A stretch of DNA of 64,000 bases from Microtetraspora sp. NBRC 13810 (GCF_030268685.1 NZ_BSRQ01000003.1:1-64000); one strand, 5' to 3'. Shown: positions 38,461-50,705, numbered from the stretch's first letter. A program made the numbers and translations. Notes: generated from the letters alone by a model not told the origin.

Positions 38461-39690
38461 GTGAGCACCGACCCGTGGGGCCGGGTAGACGACGACGGCA
38501 CCGTCTACGTGCGTACGGCTGAGGGCGAGCGGGCCGTCGGGTCCTGGCAGGCCGGTGAACCCGAAGAGGCCTTGGCCTACTTCCATCGCAAATACGATGA
38601 ACTGGCCACCCAGGTGGAGCTGCTGGAGCAGCGCCTCCGCGGGACCGACCTGCCCCCCGCCCAGGCCGAGGCCAGCATCGTCAAGCTGCGCGAAGCGGTG
38701 ACCGACGCCAACGCCGTCGGCGACCTCGACGCCCTGAACGCCCGGCTCGGCTCCCTGACCGACGTCGTGGCCAAGCGCCGCGAGGAGGTCAAGGCCGCCC
38801 GCGAGCAGGCGCGCGCCGAGGCCAGGTCGGTCAAGGAGCGCATCGTCGCCGAGGCCGAGCGGATCGCCGAGGACACCACCCACTGGAAGTCCGGCGGCGA
38901 GCGGCTGCGCCAGCTGGTGGAGGAGTGGAAGACCGCCGAGCGCATCGACCGGGTCACCGAGGCGTCCCTGTGGAAGCGCCTGTCGGCCGCCCGTACGGCC
39001 TTCGCCAAGCGCCGCAAGGCGTACTTCGCGGGGCTGGACGAGCAGCGCGAGGGCGTGCGCTCGGAAAAGGAGCGCATCGTCGTCGAGGCCGAGGCGCTGG
39101 CCGAGTCCACCGACTGGGGCGCCACCGCGTCCGCCTACCGCGAGCTGATGCGCCAGTGGAAGGCGGCCGGGCGGGCCTCCCGCGAGGCCGAGGACGAGCT
39201 GTGGGCCCGGTTCAAGGGCGCCCAGGACCAGTTCTTCCAGGCCCGATCCGCCGTCTTCGCCGAGCGTGACGCCTCCCTGCGGGACAACGCCGAGGCCAAG
39301 GAGGTCATCCTCGCCGACGCGGAGAAGATCCTCCCGGTCACCGACGCCAGGACGGCCAGGGCCGCGCTGCGGCACATCCTGGAGCGCTGGGAGGCGGTCG
39401 GCCCGGTGCCCCGCGAGCAGCGCGACCGGCTGGAGGGCGGCCTGCGCCGGGTGGACGAGGCCGTGCGCAGGGCCGAGGAGAACGAGTGGAAGCGCTCCAA
39501 CCCCGAGGCACGCGCCCGCGCCCAGGACACCGTCAACCAGCTCCGCCGGTCCATCGAGCAGCTGGAGACCCGGCTGGCCAAGGCCCGCACCGCGGGCAAG
39601 GAGAAGGACATCCGGGAGAGCGAGGACGCGCTGACCGCCCGCCGCTCCTGGCTGGAAGAGGCCGAGCGCACGCTCGCGGAGTTCTCCTGA
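38461..39690 (+). CDS. DUF349 coiled-coil protein
   Basis: A cytosolic, almost wholly helical protein of about 409 residues with repeated DUF349 units (for example WKTAERIDRVTEASLWKRLSAAR, then MRQWKAAGRASREAEDELWARF, and LERWEAVGPVPREQRDRLE) and a C-terminal coiled coil. Function not established. GTG at 38461 has GGGAGG 5 nt upstream; the GTG at 38446 would include that site. In actinobacteria this gene typically faces relA, as here, and the two share one terminator. Confidence 0.9.
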   Translation: MSTDPWGRVDDDGTVYVRTAEGERAVGSWQAGEPEEALAYFHRKYDELATQVELLEQRLRGTDLPPAQAEASIVKLREAVTDANAVGDLDALNARLGSLTDVVAKRREEVKAAREQARAEARSVKERIVAEAERIAEDTTHWKSGGERLRQLVEEWKTAERIDRVTEASLWKRLSAARTAFAKRRKAYFAGLDEQREGVRSEKERIVVEAEALAESTDWGATASAYRELMRQWKAAGRASREAEDELWARFKGAQDQFFQARSAVFAERDASLRDNAEAKEVILADAEKILPVTDARTARAALRHILERWEAVGPVPREQRDRLEGGLRRVDEAVRRAEENEWKRSNPEARARAQDTVNQLRRSIEQLETRLAKARTAGKEKDIRESEDALTARRSWLEEAERTLAEFS

Positions 39691-39713
39691 CTCGTCCTGC
39701 GACACGCTGAGAC

Positions 39714-39743
39714 AGCCCTGGCGCGCCGCACCGGCCGCCAGGG

Positions 39744-39745
<2 letters not shown>
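39714..39745. terminator. Bidirectional terminator between the DUF349 gene and relA
   Basis: AGCCCTGGCG (39714-39723) pairs perfectly with CGCCAGGGCT (39736-39745). The relA stop codon (39746-39744) overlaps the stem by two bases, so for relA the hairpin forms as translation ends. Confidence 0.75.
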
Positions 39746-42086
<2,341 letters not shown>

Positions 42087-42161
42087 GCAGACTCCTCACG
42101 TTCGAGTCCAGATCCCTCAGTGTATCCGTGCCACCTGCCGGAAGACGCCTTCCCCCGTGGA

Positions 42162-42683
42162 TCAGACGATCACGAGTGAGCGCAGCTCCACGTCGGCGAG
42201 CCTTTCCCGGCCGTGCAGGAAGCCGAGTTCCATGAGCATCGCCACGCCGGTGACCTCGGCTCCGGCCCTGCGGACGAGCTCCACCGTCGCCTGCGCCGTG
42301 CCGCCGGTGGCGAGCACGTCGTCGACGATGAGAACCCGGTCACCGGGGGCGAAGGCGTCTCTGTGCACCTCGATGACGGCGGAGCCGTACTCGAGCTCGT
42401 AGGACGCCTCCAGGGTCTCGGCGGGCAGCTTGCCCTTCTTGCGCACCGGCACGAAGCCGGCCCCGGCCCGGAGGGCCACCGGCGCGGCCAGGATGAAGCC
42501 GCGCGCCTCGATGCCCACGACCTTGTCCACCCCCTCGCACATGCCGGCGAGCTCCTCCACGACGGCCGCGAAGGCCGTGTGGTCGGCGAGCAGCGGGGTG
42601 ATGTCCTTGAACAACACGCCGGGCTTGGGGTAGTCGGGGATGTCGCGGATCCGTTCCCGGATCAGCGCGCTCAGGTCGCTCAT
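42162..42683 (-). CDS. apt: Adenine phosphoribosyltransferase
   Basis: Salvages adenine to AMP with PRPP. About 173 residues with the family start (IRDIPDYPKPGVLFKDITPLL) split by GIEARGFILA and the PRPP loop VLIVDDVLATGGT. ATG at 42683 gives the normal family length; the ATG at 42719 would add a 12-residue tail without a ribosome site. It lies between secF and relA, a standard actinobacterial order. Confidence 0.95.
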   Translation of the reverse strand: MSDLSALIRERIRDIPDYPKPGVLFKDITPLLADHTAFAAVVEELAGMCEGVDKVVGIEARGFILAAPVALRAGAGFVPVRKKGKLPAETLEASYELEYGSAVIEVHRDAFAPGDRVLIVDDVLATGGTAQATVELVRRAGAEVTGVAMLMELGFLHGRERLADVELRSLVIV

Positions 42684-42773
42684 GGTCCGCCCATCGGTGC
42701 CTCGGGGGTGGCTGGACATGGGGGCGCCGCGCCCGCGCCCCCGATGCGGGGACGCGGGACGCGGCGCGCCGTG

Positions 42774-43829
42774 CTACTTCTTCCTGCGTTTCGCGCCCGC
42801 GGCCGCGACCGGCTCGGGCGAGTCGGACGGCTCGTCCTTGGCGTCCTTGGCCGACCGGGTGCCGCCGCCACCGCCGCCGGTGCTGGCGAGCCGCTTGGCG
42901 ATCGCCTGGTACTTCGGCTCCCGCTCCTTCAGCGTCACCAGCAGCGGCGTGGCCACGCACAGCGAGGAGTAGGTGCCGACGATCATGCCGACGAACAGCG
43001 CCAGCGACAGGTCCTTCAGGGTGCCCGCGCCGAGCACCGTGGTGCCGATGAACAGGATCGCGGCCACCGGCAGGATCGCGACCAGCGAGGTGTTCAGCGA
43101 CCTGATCAGCGTGTGGTTCAGGGCGTTGTTGGCCGCCTGCGTGTAGGTCATCTTGGAGGTCGTGCCGAGCTTGGCGGTGACCTCCTTGATCATGTCGAAC
43201 ACGACGACGGCGTCGTAGAGCGAGTATCCGAGGATGGTCAGGAAGCCCAGCAGCGTCGCCGGGGTGACCTCGAAGCCCGACCAGGCGTAGATGCCGGCCG
43301 TGATCACCAGGTCGTGGACGAGCGCGACGACCGCGGCCAGCGCCATCTTCCACTCGAACGCCATCGTCAGGTACAGGATGATCGCGAGCATGAACACGGC
43401 GAGGCCGATCCACGCCTGTTGCGACACCTGGCCGCCCCACGAGGCGCCGATGACCTGGACGTCGACCTGGTTCTGCGGCAGCTTGAAGTCCTCGGCCACC
43501 GACTTCTGCACACTGGTGACCGAGGCGGCGGGCAGGCTGTCGGTGGTGACCCGCCAGCGGTCGCCGGCCGTCTGCACGATGGCCTGGTGCGCCCCGCCGT
43601 CCAGCACGGTCTCGCGGACCTGCTCGATGGTGGCCTGCGGCGCCCTGAAGGAGAAGACCGAGCCGCCCCGGAACTCCACGCCCAGGTTGAGGCCGTTGAA
43701 CAGCAGGCCGGCCAGGGAGAACAGGAGGAGGAACGCGGACAGGCCGTACCACAGCTTCCTGCGGCCGACGAAGTCGACGTTGATCTCGCCCCGGTAGAGG
43801 CGGCTGGCCAGTGACATGCCGGACGACAT
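42774..43829 (-). CDS. secF: Protein translocase subunit SecF
   Basis: RND-type partner of SecD that uses the proton gradient to help pull secreted proteins through SecYEG. About 351 residues: first membrane helix (about 26-46), an extracytoplasmic domain (NLGVEFRGGSVFSFR...), then five more helices from about 135. The C-terminus is a charged Gly/Lys-rich tail. ATG at 43829 shares its A with the secD stop and has GGGAGG just upstream; the GTG three bases earlier is less well placed. Confidence 0.95.
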   Translation of the reverse strand: MSSGMSLASRLYRGEINVDFVGRRKLWYGLSAFLLLFSLAGLLFNGLNLGVEFRGGSVFSFRAPQATIEQVRETVLDGGAHQAIVQTAGDRWRVTTDSLPAASVTSVQKSVAEDFKLPQNQVDVQVIGASWGGQVSQQAWIGLAVFMLAIILYLTMAFEWKMALAAVVALVHDLVITAGIYAWSGFEVTPATLLGFLTILGYSLYDAVVVFDMIKEVTAKLGTTSKMTYTQAANNALNHTLIRSLNTSLVAILPVAAILFIGTTVLGAGTLKDLSLALFVGMIVGTYSSLCVATPLLVTLKEREPKYQAIAKRLASTGGGGGGTRSAKDAKDEPSDSPEPVAAAGAKRRKK

Positions 43830-45628
43830 CACGCCTCCCGCGGGGTGGTCGTGGCCGGGGACTGGCTCATGCGCTCGGCGTCAAGGCCGGAGAGCTTGTG
43901 CCCCTTGGCGAAGAACTTCGTCTTGGCGAGCAGCGCCACGAACGGCTTGGTGAACATGAACACCACCACGATGTCGATGAGGGTGGTCAGACCCATCGCG
44001 AAGGCGAATCCCGCCACACCGCCGACCGCGAGGAAGTAGAGCACCACGGCGGCGATGAACATCACCGCGTCCGCGATGAGGATGGTACGCCGGGCGCGCA
44101 CCCAGGCGACCTCCACGGCGGCGCGCAGCGAGCGCCTGCCCTCCTTCATCTCGTCTCGTATTCGTTCGAAGTAGACGATGAAGGAGTCGGCGGTGATGCC
44201 GATCGAGACCACCAGGCCGATGATGTGCGGCAGCGACAGGCGGAAGTTCGCGTTGTGGCCGAGCAGCACCACCGACTGGTAGGTCAGGATGGTCGCGACG
44301 GCGAGGCTCAGCACCGAGACGACGCCGAGCCCGCGGTAGTAGAGCATCGAGTAGACGACCACCAGGGCCAGGCCGATCGCGCCGGAGATGAGACCGCCCT
44401 CAAGCTGGTCCGCGCCGAGCGTGGAGGAGACCTCGTCGATGGAGCCCGGCACGAACTTCAGCGGCAGCGCGCCGTACTTGAGCTGGTTGGCCAGGTCGGT
44501 GGCGGTCTCCTGGTTGAACGAGCCGGAGATCTGCGCCCGGCCCCCGGTGATCGGCTCCTGGATGACCGGGGCGGAGATGACCAGCCCGTCCAGCACCACG
44601 GCGACCTGGTTGCGCGGCGCCGGGGAGTTGAAGGCGGTGGTGGTGATCTGCGACCACTTGTTGGTCCCCGCGCCCTTGAAGTTGAGCTGCACCAGCCACT
44701 CGCCGGTCGTCGAGTCGACGCCGGAGTCCGCGCCGCCGATCTCGGTGCCGACGACGGTCGCCTTGTCCAGGATGTAGCGCGCCGCGCCGTCCTGGCTGCA
44801 CGCCACGATCTGCTTGGCCGGGTCGTCCTGCGCGCCCTGGCCGCGGTTCGCCGCGCCGCACTTGATGTCGCGGAACTGCTGGAGCAGCGCGGGCTCGATG
44901 CCGCTGGTGTCCTGCCCGGCGAGCGGGTCGTCGCTCTGCTCCTGCGCGGGCGCGCTCGGCGCCGGCGTGGGCTCGGGCGTGGCGTCGCGGCCCTTGCGGC
45001 CCGACGGCTCGGGCGAGGCGTCACGGCCGGACCCGGCCGACGGCTCCGTGGCGGGCGCCTGGCTGGGCGCGGCCTCGGGACCGGTCAGCGCCGAGGCCAC
45101 GGCGCGCCCCGCCGGGCTGCCCGACGGCGCGGGAGCGTTGCTCGCCTGCGGCGTGGCCGCCCCGCTCGGCGCGGGCTCGGAGCCGGCGCCGCTGGGCTGG
45201 GCGCCGGGCGTCGGCGCCGTGGTGGGCATCTGGGCCGGGGGCGCCGTGGCGGCCGCGACGGCTAGCACCTGACGGAAACGCATCTCCGCCGTGGTGCCGA
45301 CCAGCTTGACGACCTCCTCCTGGCCCACACCGGGGACGGAGATGACGATGTTGTCCCCGGCTCTGGCGACTTCCGCGTCGGAGATGCCGTTGCCGTTCAC
45401 CCGGTCCCGGATGATGTTGACGGCGAGGTCGAGGCTCTCGTCCGAGGGGGCCTGCCCGGTCGTCGTCTGCGGCGTCAGCGTGACGGTAGTCCCGCCGGCG
45501 AGGTCGAGGCCGAAGAGCGGGGTGAACGCCTTCTGCAGGAACATCGTCCCGCCCATGGCGATGATGAGCGCCAAGAGCAGCAGGAGCGTTCTCCCTGGTC
45601 TGCTCGGAGTACTGGTCGGTCGGGCCAC
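43829..45628 (-). CDS. secD: Protein translocase subunit SecD
   Basis: 599 residues: N-terminal membrane helix (about 14-32), the P1 domain split by a long disordered insert, then the C-terminal RND bundle of five helices. The GLDLAGGTTVTL motif follows helix 1. Residues about 124-235 are a roughly 110-residue Ala/Pro/Ser/Thr/Glu-rich insert, after which the fold resumes at GIEPALLQQFRDIKC. The GTG start has no strong ribosome site. Acts with SecF and YajC, whose genes flank it. Confidence 0.95.
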   Translation of the reverse strand: MARPTSTPSRPGRTLLLLLALIIAMGGTMFLQKAFTPLFGLDLAGGTTVTLTPQTTTGQAPSDESLDLAVNIIRDRVNGNGISDAEVARAGDNIVISVPGVGQEEVVKLVGTTAEMRFRQVLAVAAATAPPAQMPTTAPTPGAQPSGAGSEPAPSGAATPQASNAPAPSGSPAGRAVASALTGPEAAPSQAPATEPSAGSGRDASPEPSGRKGRDATPEPTPAPSAPAQEQSDDPLAGQDTSGIEPALLQQFRDIKCGAANRGQGAQDDPAKQIVACSQDGAARYILDKATVVGTEIGGADSGVDSTTGEWLVQLNFKGAGTNKWSQITTTAFNSPAPRNQVAVVLDGLVISAPVIQEPITGGRAQISGSFNQETATDLANQLKYGALPLKFVPGSIDEVSSTLGADQLEGGLISGAIGLALVVVYSMLYYRGLGVVSVLSLAVATILTYQSVVLLGHNANFRLSLPHIIGLVVSIGITADSFIVYFERIRDEMKEGRRSLRAAVEVAWVRARRTILIADAVMFIAAVVLYFLAVGGVAGFAFAMGLTTLIDIVVVFMFTKPFVALLAKTKFFAKGHKLSGLDAERMSQSPATTTPREA

Positions 45629-45671
45629 TGGTCGTCGATTCTTTCGGGTTAAGGGGTCGTATGTAGCCTAG

Positions 45672-46058
45672 TCAGGACTTCTTGGTACTGGAGTCCTTGT
45701 CTTCGCCGTCGGCGGTCTCGACCGGCCGGACCACCGTGTCATCCTCCCCACCCTTGACATCGATGTCGCCGTCGCCGACCAGGGTGGCGTCCTGCGGGTC
45801 CAGCACCTTGCCGATGGCCGCCTTGACCCAGCGGGTCTGCACGCCCGGCGCCACCTCCAGGACGACATCGTCGCCGTCGACGGCGACGACCTCAGCGAAC
45901 AGGCCGGTGGTCGTCATGACGCGCGTTCCCGGGGCCAGGGAGTTCTGCATGCGCTGCTGCTCCTGCTGCCGCTTGCGCTGCGGCCGGATCAGCAGGAAGT
46001 AGAACACCACGACAATCAGGATCAGCGGCAGGAACGAGGTAAGCGCGTCGTTGCCCAC
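45672..46058 (-). CDS. yajC: Preprotein translocase subunit YajC
   Basis: Small membrane protein of the SecDF-YajC complex. About 128 residues: one N-terminal helix (LTSFLPLILIVVVFYFLLI), the RPQRKRQQEQQ signature, a small beta domain (GTRVMTTTGLFAEVVAVDGDDVVLEV) and an acidic tail. GTG at 46058 with GGAAGG 9 nt upstream is chosen; GTG at 46088 would leave a leader of only about 10 nt after the candidate promoter. Confidence 0.92.
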   Translation of the reverse strand: MGNDALTSFLPLILIVVVFYFLLIRPQRKRQQEQQRMQNSLAPGTRVMTTTGLFAEVVAVDGDDVVLEVAPGVQTRWVKAAIGKVLDPQDATLVGDGDIDVKGGEDDTVVRPVETADGEDKDSSTKKS

Positions 46059-46104
46059 GATGGGCCACCTTCCATGAGGGAATGTCACCGGCGTGACGCC
46101 GGAT

Positions 46105-46133
46105 GATCTATGTCGTCACAGCCGCGCCGTCAG
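46105..46133 (-). promoter_or_regulatory. Candidate promoter of the yajC-secDF operon
   Basis: Minus strand: CTGACG (46133-46128), 17 nt, TAGATC (46110-46105), about 40 nt before the chosen yajC start. Moderate match to the sigma-70-type consensus. Confidence 0.35.
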
Positions 46134-46214
46134 CACGTCAGCCTACACAGCCAGCCAAGGCACGGAGTGTAGGCGAGTGTCATGAAGCCCGGCAACGAAC
46201 CCACGATGTGCCAC

Positions 46215-46230
46215 GCGGGAAAGTTCCCGC
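46215..46230 (-). terminator. Hairpin after ruvB
   Basis: GCGGGAA (46215-46221) pairs with TTCCCGC (46224-46230) with a 2-nt loop, 27 nt after the ruvB stop and upstream of the yajC promoter. Confidence 0.5.
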
Positions 46231-46257
46231 TTTGAGATGCTTGACACCAATCTGTGA

Positions 46258-47307
46258 TCAAGAGTCTTCGAACAGTGCGGGAAACACCGCGGCGCCGAAC
46301 GCGTCGGGCGGCGGGTTGAGCCCGAGGTGCGCCCACGCCGCGGCGGTCGCCACCCGCCCCCGCGGAGTGCGGGCAAGTAAACCCTGCCTTACGAGGAAGG
46401 GCTCGGCGACCACCTCGACGGTCTCCGGCTCCTCCCCCACGGCCACCGCCAGTGTCGAGAGACCCACCGGTCCCCCGCCGAACTTGCGCAGCAACGCGTC
46501 GAGCACCGCCCGGTCGAGCCGGTCGAGCCCCTCGGCGTCCACCTCGTAGAGGTTGAGCGCGGCGGAGGCGGTCTCCCTGGAGACCACGCCGCCCGCGCGC
46601 ACCTCGGCGAAGTCGCGCACCCGGCGCAGCAGCCGGTTGGCGATGCGCGGCGTCCCCCTGGACCGCCGGGCGATCTCGCCGGCGGCGTCGTCCGGCAGGG
46701 TGACGCCCAGCAGGCTCGCCGAGCGGTCGAGCACCAGCTCCAGCTCCGCGGGCTCGTAGAAGTCCATGTGCGCGACGAAGCCGAACCGGTCGCGCAGCGG
46801 CGCGGGCAGCAGCCCGGCCCTGGTGGTGGCCCCGACCAGGGTGAACGGCGAGATCTCCAGCGGGATCGCGGTCGCGCCCGGTCCCTTGCCCACCACGATG
46901 TCCACCCGGAAGTCCTCCATGGCGAGGTAGAGCATCTCCTCTGCCGGTCTGGCCATCCGGTGGATCTCGTCGATGAACAGCACCTCTCCCTCGGCCAGCG
47001 TGGAGAGGATCGCGGCGAGGTCGCCGGCCCGCTCCAGCGCCGGGCCCGAGGTCAGGCGCAGCGGGGCGCCCAGCTCGGCCGCGATGATCATGGCGAGGGT
47101 GGTCTTGCCGAGCCCGGGGGCGCCGCTCATCAGCACGTGGTCCGGCGGCGTGCCGCGGCGCAGCGCGCTCTCCAGCACCAGCGAGAGCTGCTCGCGGACC
47201 CGCGCCTGGCCGATGAACTCGCTCAGCCGTTTGGGCCGCAGGGCCGCCTCGATCATCCGCTCGTCGCCGTCGGCGTCCGGCGACGCCAGGTCGCGTTCCA
47301 GGCTCAC
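46258..47307 (-). CDS. ruvB: Holliday junction branch-migration helicase RuvB
   Basis: Hexameric AAA+ motor of the RuvABC resolvasome. 349 residues: [11 protein letters not shown] start, Walker [11 protein letters not shown], Walker [10 protein letters not shown], sensor GATTRAGLL, arginine finger region, and the C-terminal winged-helix DNA-binding domain ([24 protein letters not shown] split by the usual turn). GTG start with GGGAG close upstream. Downstream of ruvA by 29 nt. Confidence 0.97.
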   Translation of the reverse strand: MSLERDLASPDADGDERMIEAALRPKRLSEFIGQARVREQLSLVLESALRRGTPPDHVLMSGAPGLGKTTLAMIIAAELGAPLRLTSGPALERAGDLAAILSTLAEGEVLFIDEIHRMARPAEEMLYLAMEDFRVDIVVGKGPGATAIPLEISPFTLVGATTRAGLLPAPLRDRFGFVAHMDFYEPAELELVLDRSASLLGVTLPDDAAGEIARRSRGTPRIANRLLRRVRDFAEVRAGGVVSRETASAALNLYEVDAEGLDRLDRAVLDALLRKFGGGPVGLSTLAVAVGEEPETVEVVAEPFLVRQGLLARTPRGRVATAAAWAHLGLNPPPDAFGAAVFPALFEDS

Positions 47308-47336
47308 GATCTCCCACCTCGACTCACGGCGCCCGC

Positions 47337-47954
47337 CTAACGAACGCTCAGCGCGCGCAGCGCGGCCTTCAACAGCGCGGCGACCTGGGGCGGCCGGCCG
47401 GCGGCGAGCTCGGCGTCGGCCTCGGCGGCCACCACGTCGATCGCGTCGTCGGCGTCCTTCACGGAGTAGCCGAGCCCGACGAGGCCGGTGTGCACCTGCT
47501 CGCGCCAGGCGGGCGCGGCGCCGTGACCGTTGGGACCCGGGTCGGCGGCGCCCGGCGCGACCAGCTTGTCCTTGAGCTCCAGGATGATGCGCTGGGCGAC
47601 CTTGGGGCCGATGCCGGGGACCTTGGTGAGCGCCTTGACGTCACCGCCGGCCACGGCGAGCCTCAGCCGGTCCGGGGCGTGCACGGCGAGCATCGCCAGC
47701 GCCAGCCTGGGGCCCACGCCGGCCACCTTCTGCACCGCCTCGAACAGGTCGCGCTCGTCGCCTGCGGCGAAGCCGTACAGGGTGAGCGACTCCTCGCGGA
47801 CCACCAGGGAGGTGGCCAGCCGGGCGGTCTCGCCGGTGCGCAGCGTGGCCAGGGTCCCGGGCGTGCAGTGCACCAGCATGCCGACGCCGCCGACCTCGAC
47901 CACGGCCGTGCCCGGCCCCACGCCGGCGACCCGCCCGGCGACCGATGCGATCAT
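47337..47954 (-). CDS. ruvA: Holliday junction branch-migration protein RuvA
   Basis: Tetrameric junction-binding protein that loads RuvB. 205 residues: OB fold ([23 protein letters not shown]), tandem helix-hairpin-helix motifs ([14 protein letters not shown] and [17 protein letters not shown]), a flexible Pro/Gly linker and the C-terminal RuvB-binding domain ([15 protein letters not shown]). ATG at 47954 overlaps the ruvC stop as ATGA. Confidence 0.97.
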   Translation of the reverse strand: MIASVAGRVAGVGPGTAVVEVGGVGMLVHCTPGTLATLRTGETARLATSLVVREESLTLYGFAAGDERDLFEAVQKVAGVGPRLALAMLAVHAPDRLRLAVAGGDVKALTKVPGIGPKVAQRIILELKDKLVAPGAADPGPNGHGAAPAWREQVHTGLVGLGYSVKDADDAIDVVAAEADAELAAGRPPQVAALLKAALRALSVR

Positions 47955-48532
47955 GTGCCGCCCCTCCTCGTCATGCCCGGCCCACCGGCGGCGCCGTGGA
48001 CGGCGCCCTTGGCCCTGGCGACCGCCTGGGCGAGCCGGTCCTGGGTGCCGCCGCGCCACACGTGGCAGATGGCGAGGGCCAGGGCGTCGGCGGCGTCGGC
48101 GGGCCTGGGCATCTCCTGCAGCCGCAGCAGCCGGGTGACCATGGTGCCGACCTGCTGCTTGTCCGCGGTGCCGCTGCCGGTGATGGCGGCCTTGACCTCG
48201 CTCGGGGTGTGCAGCGCCACCGGCAGGCCGCGCCGGGAGGCGCACAGGATCGCCACCGCGGCGGCCTGCGCCGTGCCCATCACGGTGCGCACGTTGTGCT
48301 GGGCGAAGACCCGCTCCACGGCCACGGCGTCCGGCCTGACCTCGTCGAGCCATCGCTCGAGGCCCGCCTCGATGGCGACCAGCCGGGCGCCGATGTCGTC
48401 TTCGGCGGGCGTGCGCACCACCCCGACCGACACCAGCGTCAGCGGCGCGCCCGGCCGGCCGACGACGGCTCCCACGCCGCACCGGGTCAGCCCCGGATCG
48501 ACCCCCAGCACCCGCCGCTCGGGCAACCGCAC
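47951..48532 (-). CDS. ruvC: Crossover junction endodeoxyribonuclease RuvC
   Basis: Dimeric Holliday-junction resolvase with an RNase H fold. About 193 residues: first catalytic Asp in [12 protein letters not shown], a Glu in VAVERVF, and the Asp pair in [15 protein letters not shown] at 48532 is chosen because GGAGG lies 7 nt upstream; the open frame continues to 48610 but that extension is not family-like. Overlaps ruvA by 4 nt. Confidence 0.95.
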   Translation of the reverse strand: MRLPERRVLGVDPGLTRCGVGAVVGRPGAPLTLVSVGVVRTPAEDDIGARLVAIEAGLERWLDEVRPDAVAVERVFAQHNVRTVMGTAQAAAVAILCASRRGLPVALHTPSEVKAAITGSGTADKQQVGTMVTRLLRLQEMPRPADAADALALAICHVWRGGTQDRLAQAVARAKGAVHGAAGGPGMTRRGGT

Positions 48533-48733
48533 CGGCACGCCTCCCCAGCCCCGAACACTCGCCGAACACCTGTTCGGGCCGACTTTACCGTGATCCCGCG
48601 GCCCCCGCACCCGCGAACACGCCCTTCGTACCGGGTGAACCTACCGGCTGGACGGCCGGTGCGAACGCGGGAGTGTCACTCGCCCCTCCAAGACCGGATC
48701 CGCCGGAAAAGCCGCCCGTGCCCGGTCTGCCGG

Positions 48734-49888
48734 TCAGAAGCTGTTCAGCATGTACGGCGTCGCCCGGAAGGCCGCCTCCAGCGACGCGTCCCCGGTCTCG
48801 TCCCCGCCGGAGACCAGGCCGGCCCGGCGCAGCGTGCCGAGCGGCACCCCCGCGTACAGCGCGGAGAGCCCGTTGACGGTGAGCCGGTGGCCCGCGCCGG
48901 ACTCCACCCGCTCGGCGGTGGCCGCGCCGTCGGCGAGCCGCAGCCGCCAGCGGCCCGAGTTGGCGGGCAGGACCGGGTCCGCCACTTCGAGGACGGTGTC
49001 CAGGGCGATGCCGGGCGGGAAACCGCGGCCGCTCAGCGCGGCGGCGACGTCGATGACCCGGAGCATCCAGCGGCCCTGCTGTACTTCCAGGTCGGACAGC
49101 TCGCGCAGCAGCCAGAACACGGGGTCGTCGGGGGCGACGGCGGCCCGCACCTCGGCGCTGACCGACGAGGAGGTGCCCACCATCGACCAGAGCGCGCGGG
49201 CGGTCGCCTCCGAGCCGGCCACCAGGTTGTCCACCGTGATCCGGCCGCCGTCCCAGCGGTAGACGGCGTAGCCGTCGTCGGCGCCGTAGAGGAAGGCGTC
49301 CTGGTCGGCCAGCACGTGCCGCAGGAACTGCTCGTCGGCCGCGTACGGGCCGGAGGAGCGGGCCGCGGCGTACACCCGGCCGAGGACGGCGATCACCTCG
49401 GGCGCGTCGTCCGGGCCGAGCCTGCGCAGCTTGACCTGGTCGGGGACCGAAATCGTGCGCAGCCTCTCCGCCGACAGGGTCACGACCTGCTGCACGCCGG
49501 CGTGCTCCCAGCCCATGGCCCGGTAGATCGGGGTGGTGGCGGGGAACAGCGCCGACACCGGGTGGCCGAGGTCGGCGCAGCGCTCGACCAGGCTCCGCAT
49601 CAGGAGGCGGCCGACGCCGCGCCCGCGGTCCTCGGGCGCCACGGTGACGGAGGCGATGCCGCCCATCCGCACCGGGCGGCCGTGCCACCACTGGGTGAAG
49701 TCGCGGATACGACCGGCGGCGGCCATCCTGCCGCCGTCGAAGACGCCGAGGTAGCGGCCCTGCGGCAGCGACGGGATGACGCGCTCGCGCCACTCGCCCT
49801 TGCCCAGGCCGTACGGTATGCCGAAGGCGCGCCTGCGGTTGTCCAGCGCCGCGTCCAAATCGTCGACCGTGAGATCCCGAATTTCCAC
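48734..49888 (-). CDS. Eis-like GNAT N-acetyltransferase
   Basis: 384-residue acetyltransferase with the Eis architecture: N-terminal GNAT domain containing the acetyl-CoA motif VTVAPEDRGRGVGRLLM, a second GNAT-like domain, and a C-terminal SCP2-like domain ending in a free phenylalanine (MLNSF). In Eis enzymes the terminal carboxylate takes part in catalysis, and some acetylate aminoglycosides or other amines; the substrate here is unknown. GTG start. It sits between ruvC and yebC on the same strand, where many actinobacteria have no such gene. Confidence 0.88.
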   Translation of the reverse strand: MEIRDLTVDDLDAALDNRRRAFGIPYGLGKGEWRERVIPSLPQGRYLGVFDGGRMAAAGRIRDFTQWWHGRPVRMGGIASVTVAPEDRGRGVGRLLMRSLVERCADLGHPVSALFPATTPIYRAMGWEHAGVQQVVTLSAERLRTISVPDQVKLRRLGPDDAPEVIAVLGRVYAAARSSGPYAADEQFLRHVLADQDAFLYGADDGYAVYRWDGGRITVDNLVAGSEATARALWSMVGTSSSVSAEVRAAVAPDDPVFWLLRELSDLEVQQGRWMLRVIDVAAALSGRGFPPGIALDTVLEVADPVLPANSGRWRLRLADGAATAERVESGAGHRLTVNGLSALYAGVPLGTLRRAGLVSGGDETGDASLEAAFRATPYMLNSF

Positions 49889-49949
49889 GAGGCCCTAAGC
49901 TAACGCCCTCCGGCCCGCTCCCGCGAGCCGGTTCGGCAACGCGACCCGC

Positions 49950-50702
49950 TCAGTCGAGCTTGGCGAGAACGTCGTCGGAGACGTCGAAGTTGGCCCAGAC
50001 GTTCTGCACGTCATCGCTGTCCTCCAGGGCTTCGAGCAGCCGGAAGACCTTCTTCGCGCCGTCCTCGTCGAGCGGGACGCTCATCGAGGGCAGGAAGGAC
50101 GCCTCGGCCGACTCGTAGTCGATGCCGGCGTCCTGCAGGGCCTTGCGCACCGGGATGAGGTCACCGGCCTCGGCCACCACCTCGAAGGACTCGCCGAGGT
50201 CGTTGACCTCCTCGGCGCCCGCGTCGAGCACGGCGGTCAGCACGTCGTCCTCGGACAGCCCGCCCGTCTTGGGCACGATCACGACGCCCTTGCGGTTGAA
50301 CATGTAGGCCACCGAGCCGGGGTCGGCCATCGAGCCGCCGTTGCGGGTCATGGCCACGCGCACCTCGGAGGCCGCCCGGTTGCGGTTGTCGGTGAGACAC
50401 TCGACCAGCACCGCGACGCCGCCGGGCGCGTAGCCCTCGTACATGATCGTCTGCCAGTCGGCGCCGCCGGCTTCGAGGCCGCCGCCGCGCTTGCGGGCGC
50501 GCTCGATGTTGTCCAGCGGCACGGAGTTCTTCCGGGCCTTCTGGATGGCGTCGAAGAGCGTCGGGTTGCCGTCGGCGTCGGGGCCCCCGGTGCGCGCCGC
50601 CACCTCGATGTTCTTGATGAGCTTGGCGAACAGCTTGCCGCGCTTGGCGTCGAGCGCGGCCTTCTTGTGCTTCGTCGTCGCCCATTTGGAGTGGCCGGAC
50701 AT
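49950..50702 (-). CDS. YebC/PmpR family protein (TACO1-like)
   Basis: 250-residue member of the YebC family, with [25 protein letters not shown] at the N-terminus (residues 1-25, partly listed), [10 protein letters not shown], and the C-terminal [14 protein letters not shown] block. Members have been described as transcriptional regulators and, more recently, as factors helping ribosomes at difficult sequences. ATG start 3 nt after the pdxT stop, so the two are co-transcribed; this order is classical in actinobacteria. Confidence 0.95.
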   Translation of the reverse strand: MSGHSKWATTKHKKAALDAKRGKLFAKLIKNIEVAARTGGPDADGNPTLFDAIQKARKNSVPLDNIERARKRGGGLEAGGADWQTIMYEGYAPGGVAVLVECLTDNRNRAASEVRVAMTRNGGSMADPGSVAYMFNRKGVVIVPKTGGLSEDDVLTAVLDAGAEEVNDLGESFEVVAEAGDLIPVRKALQDAGIDYESAEASFLPSMSVPLDEDGAKKVFRLLEALEDSDDVQNVWANFDVSDDVLAKLD

Positions 50703-50705
50703 TGC

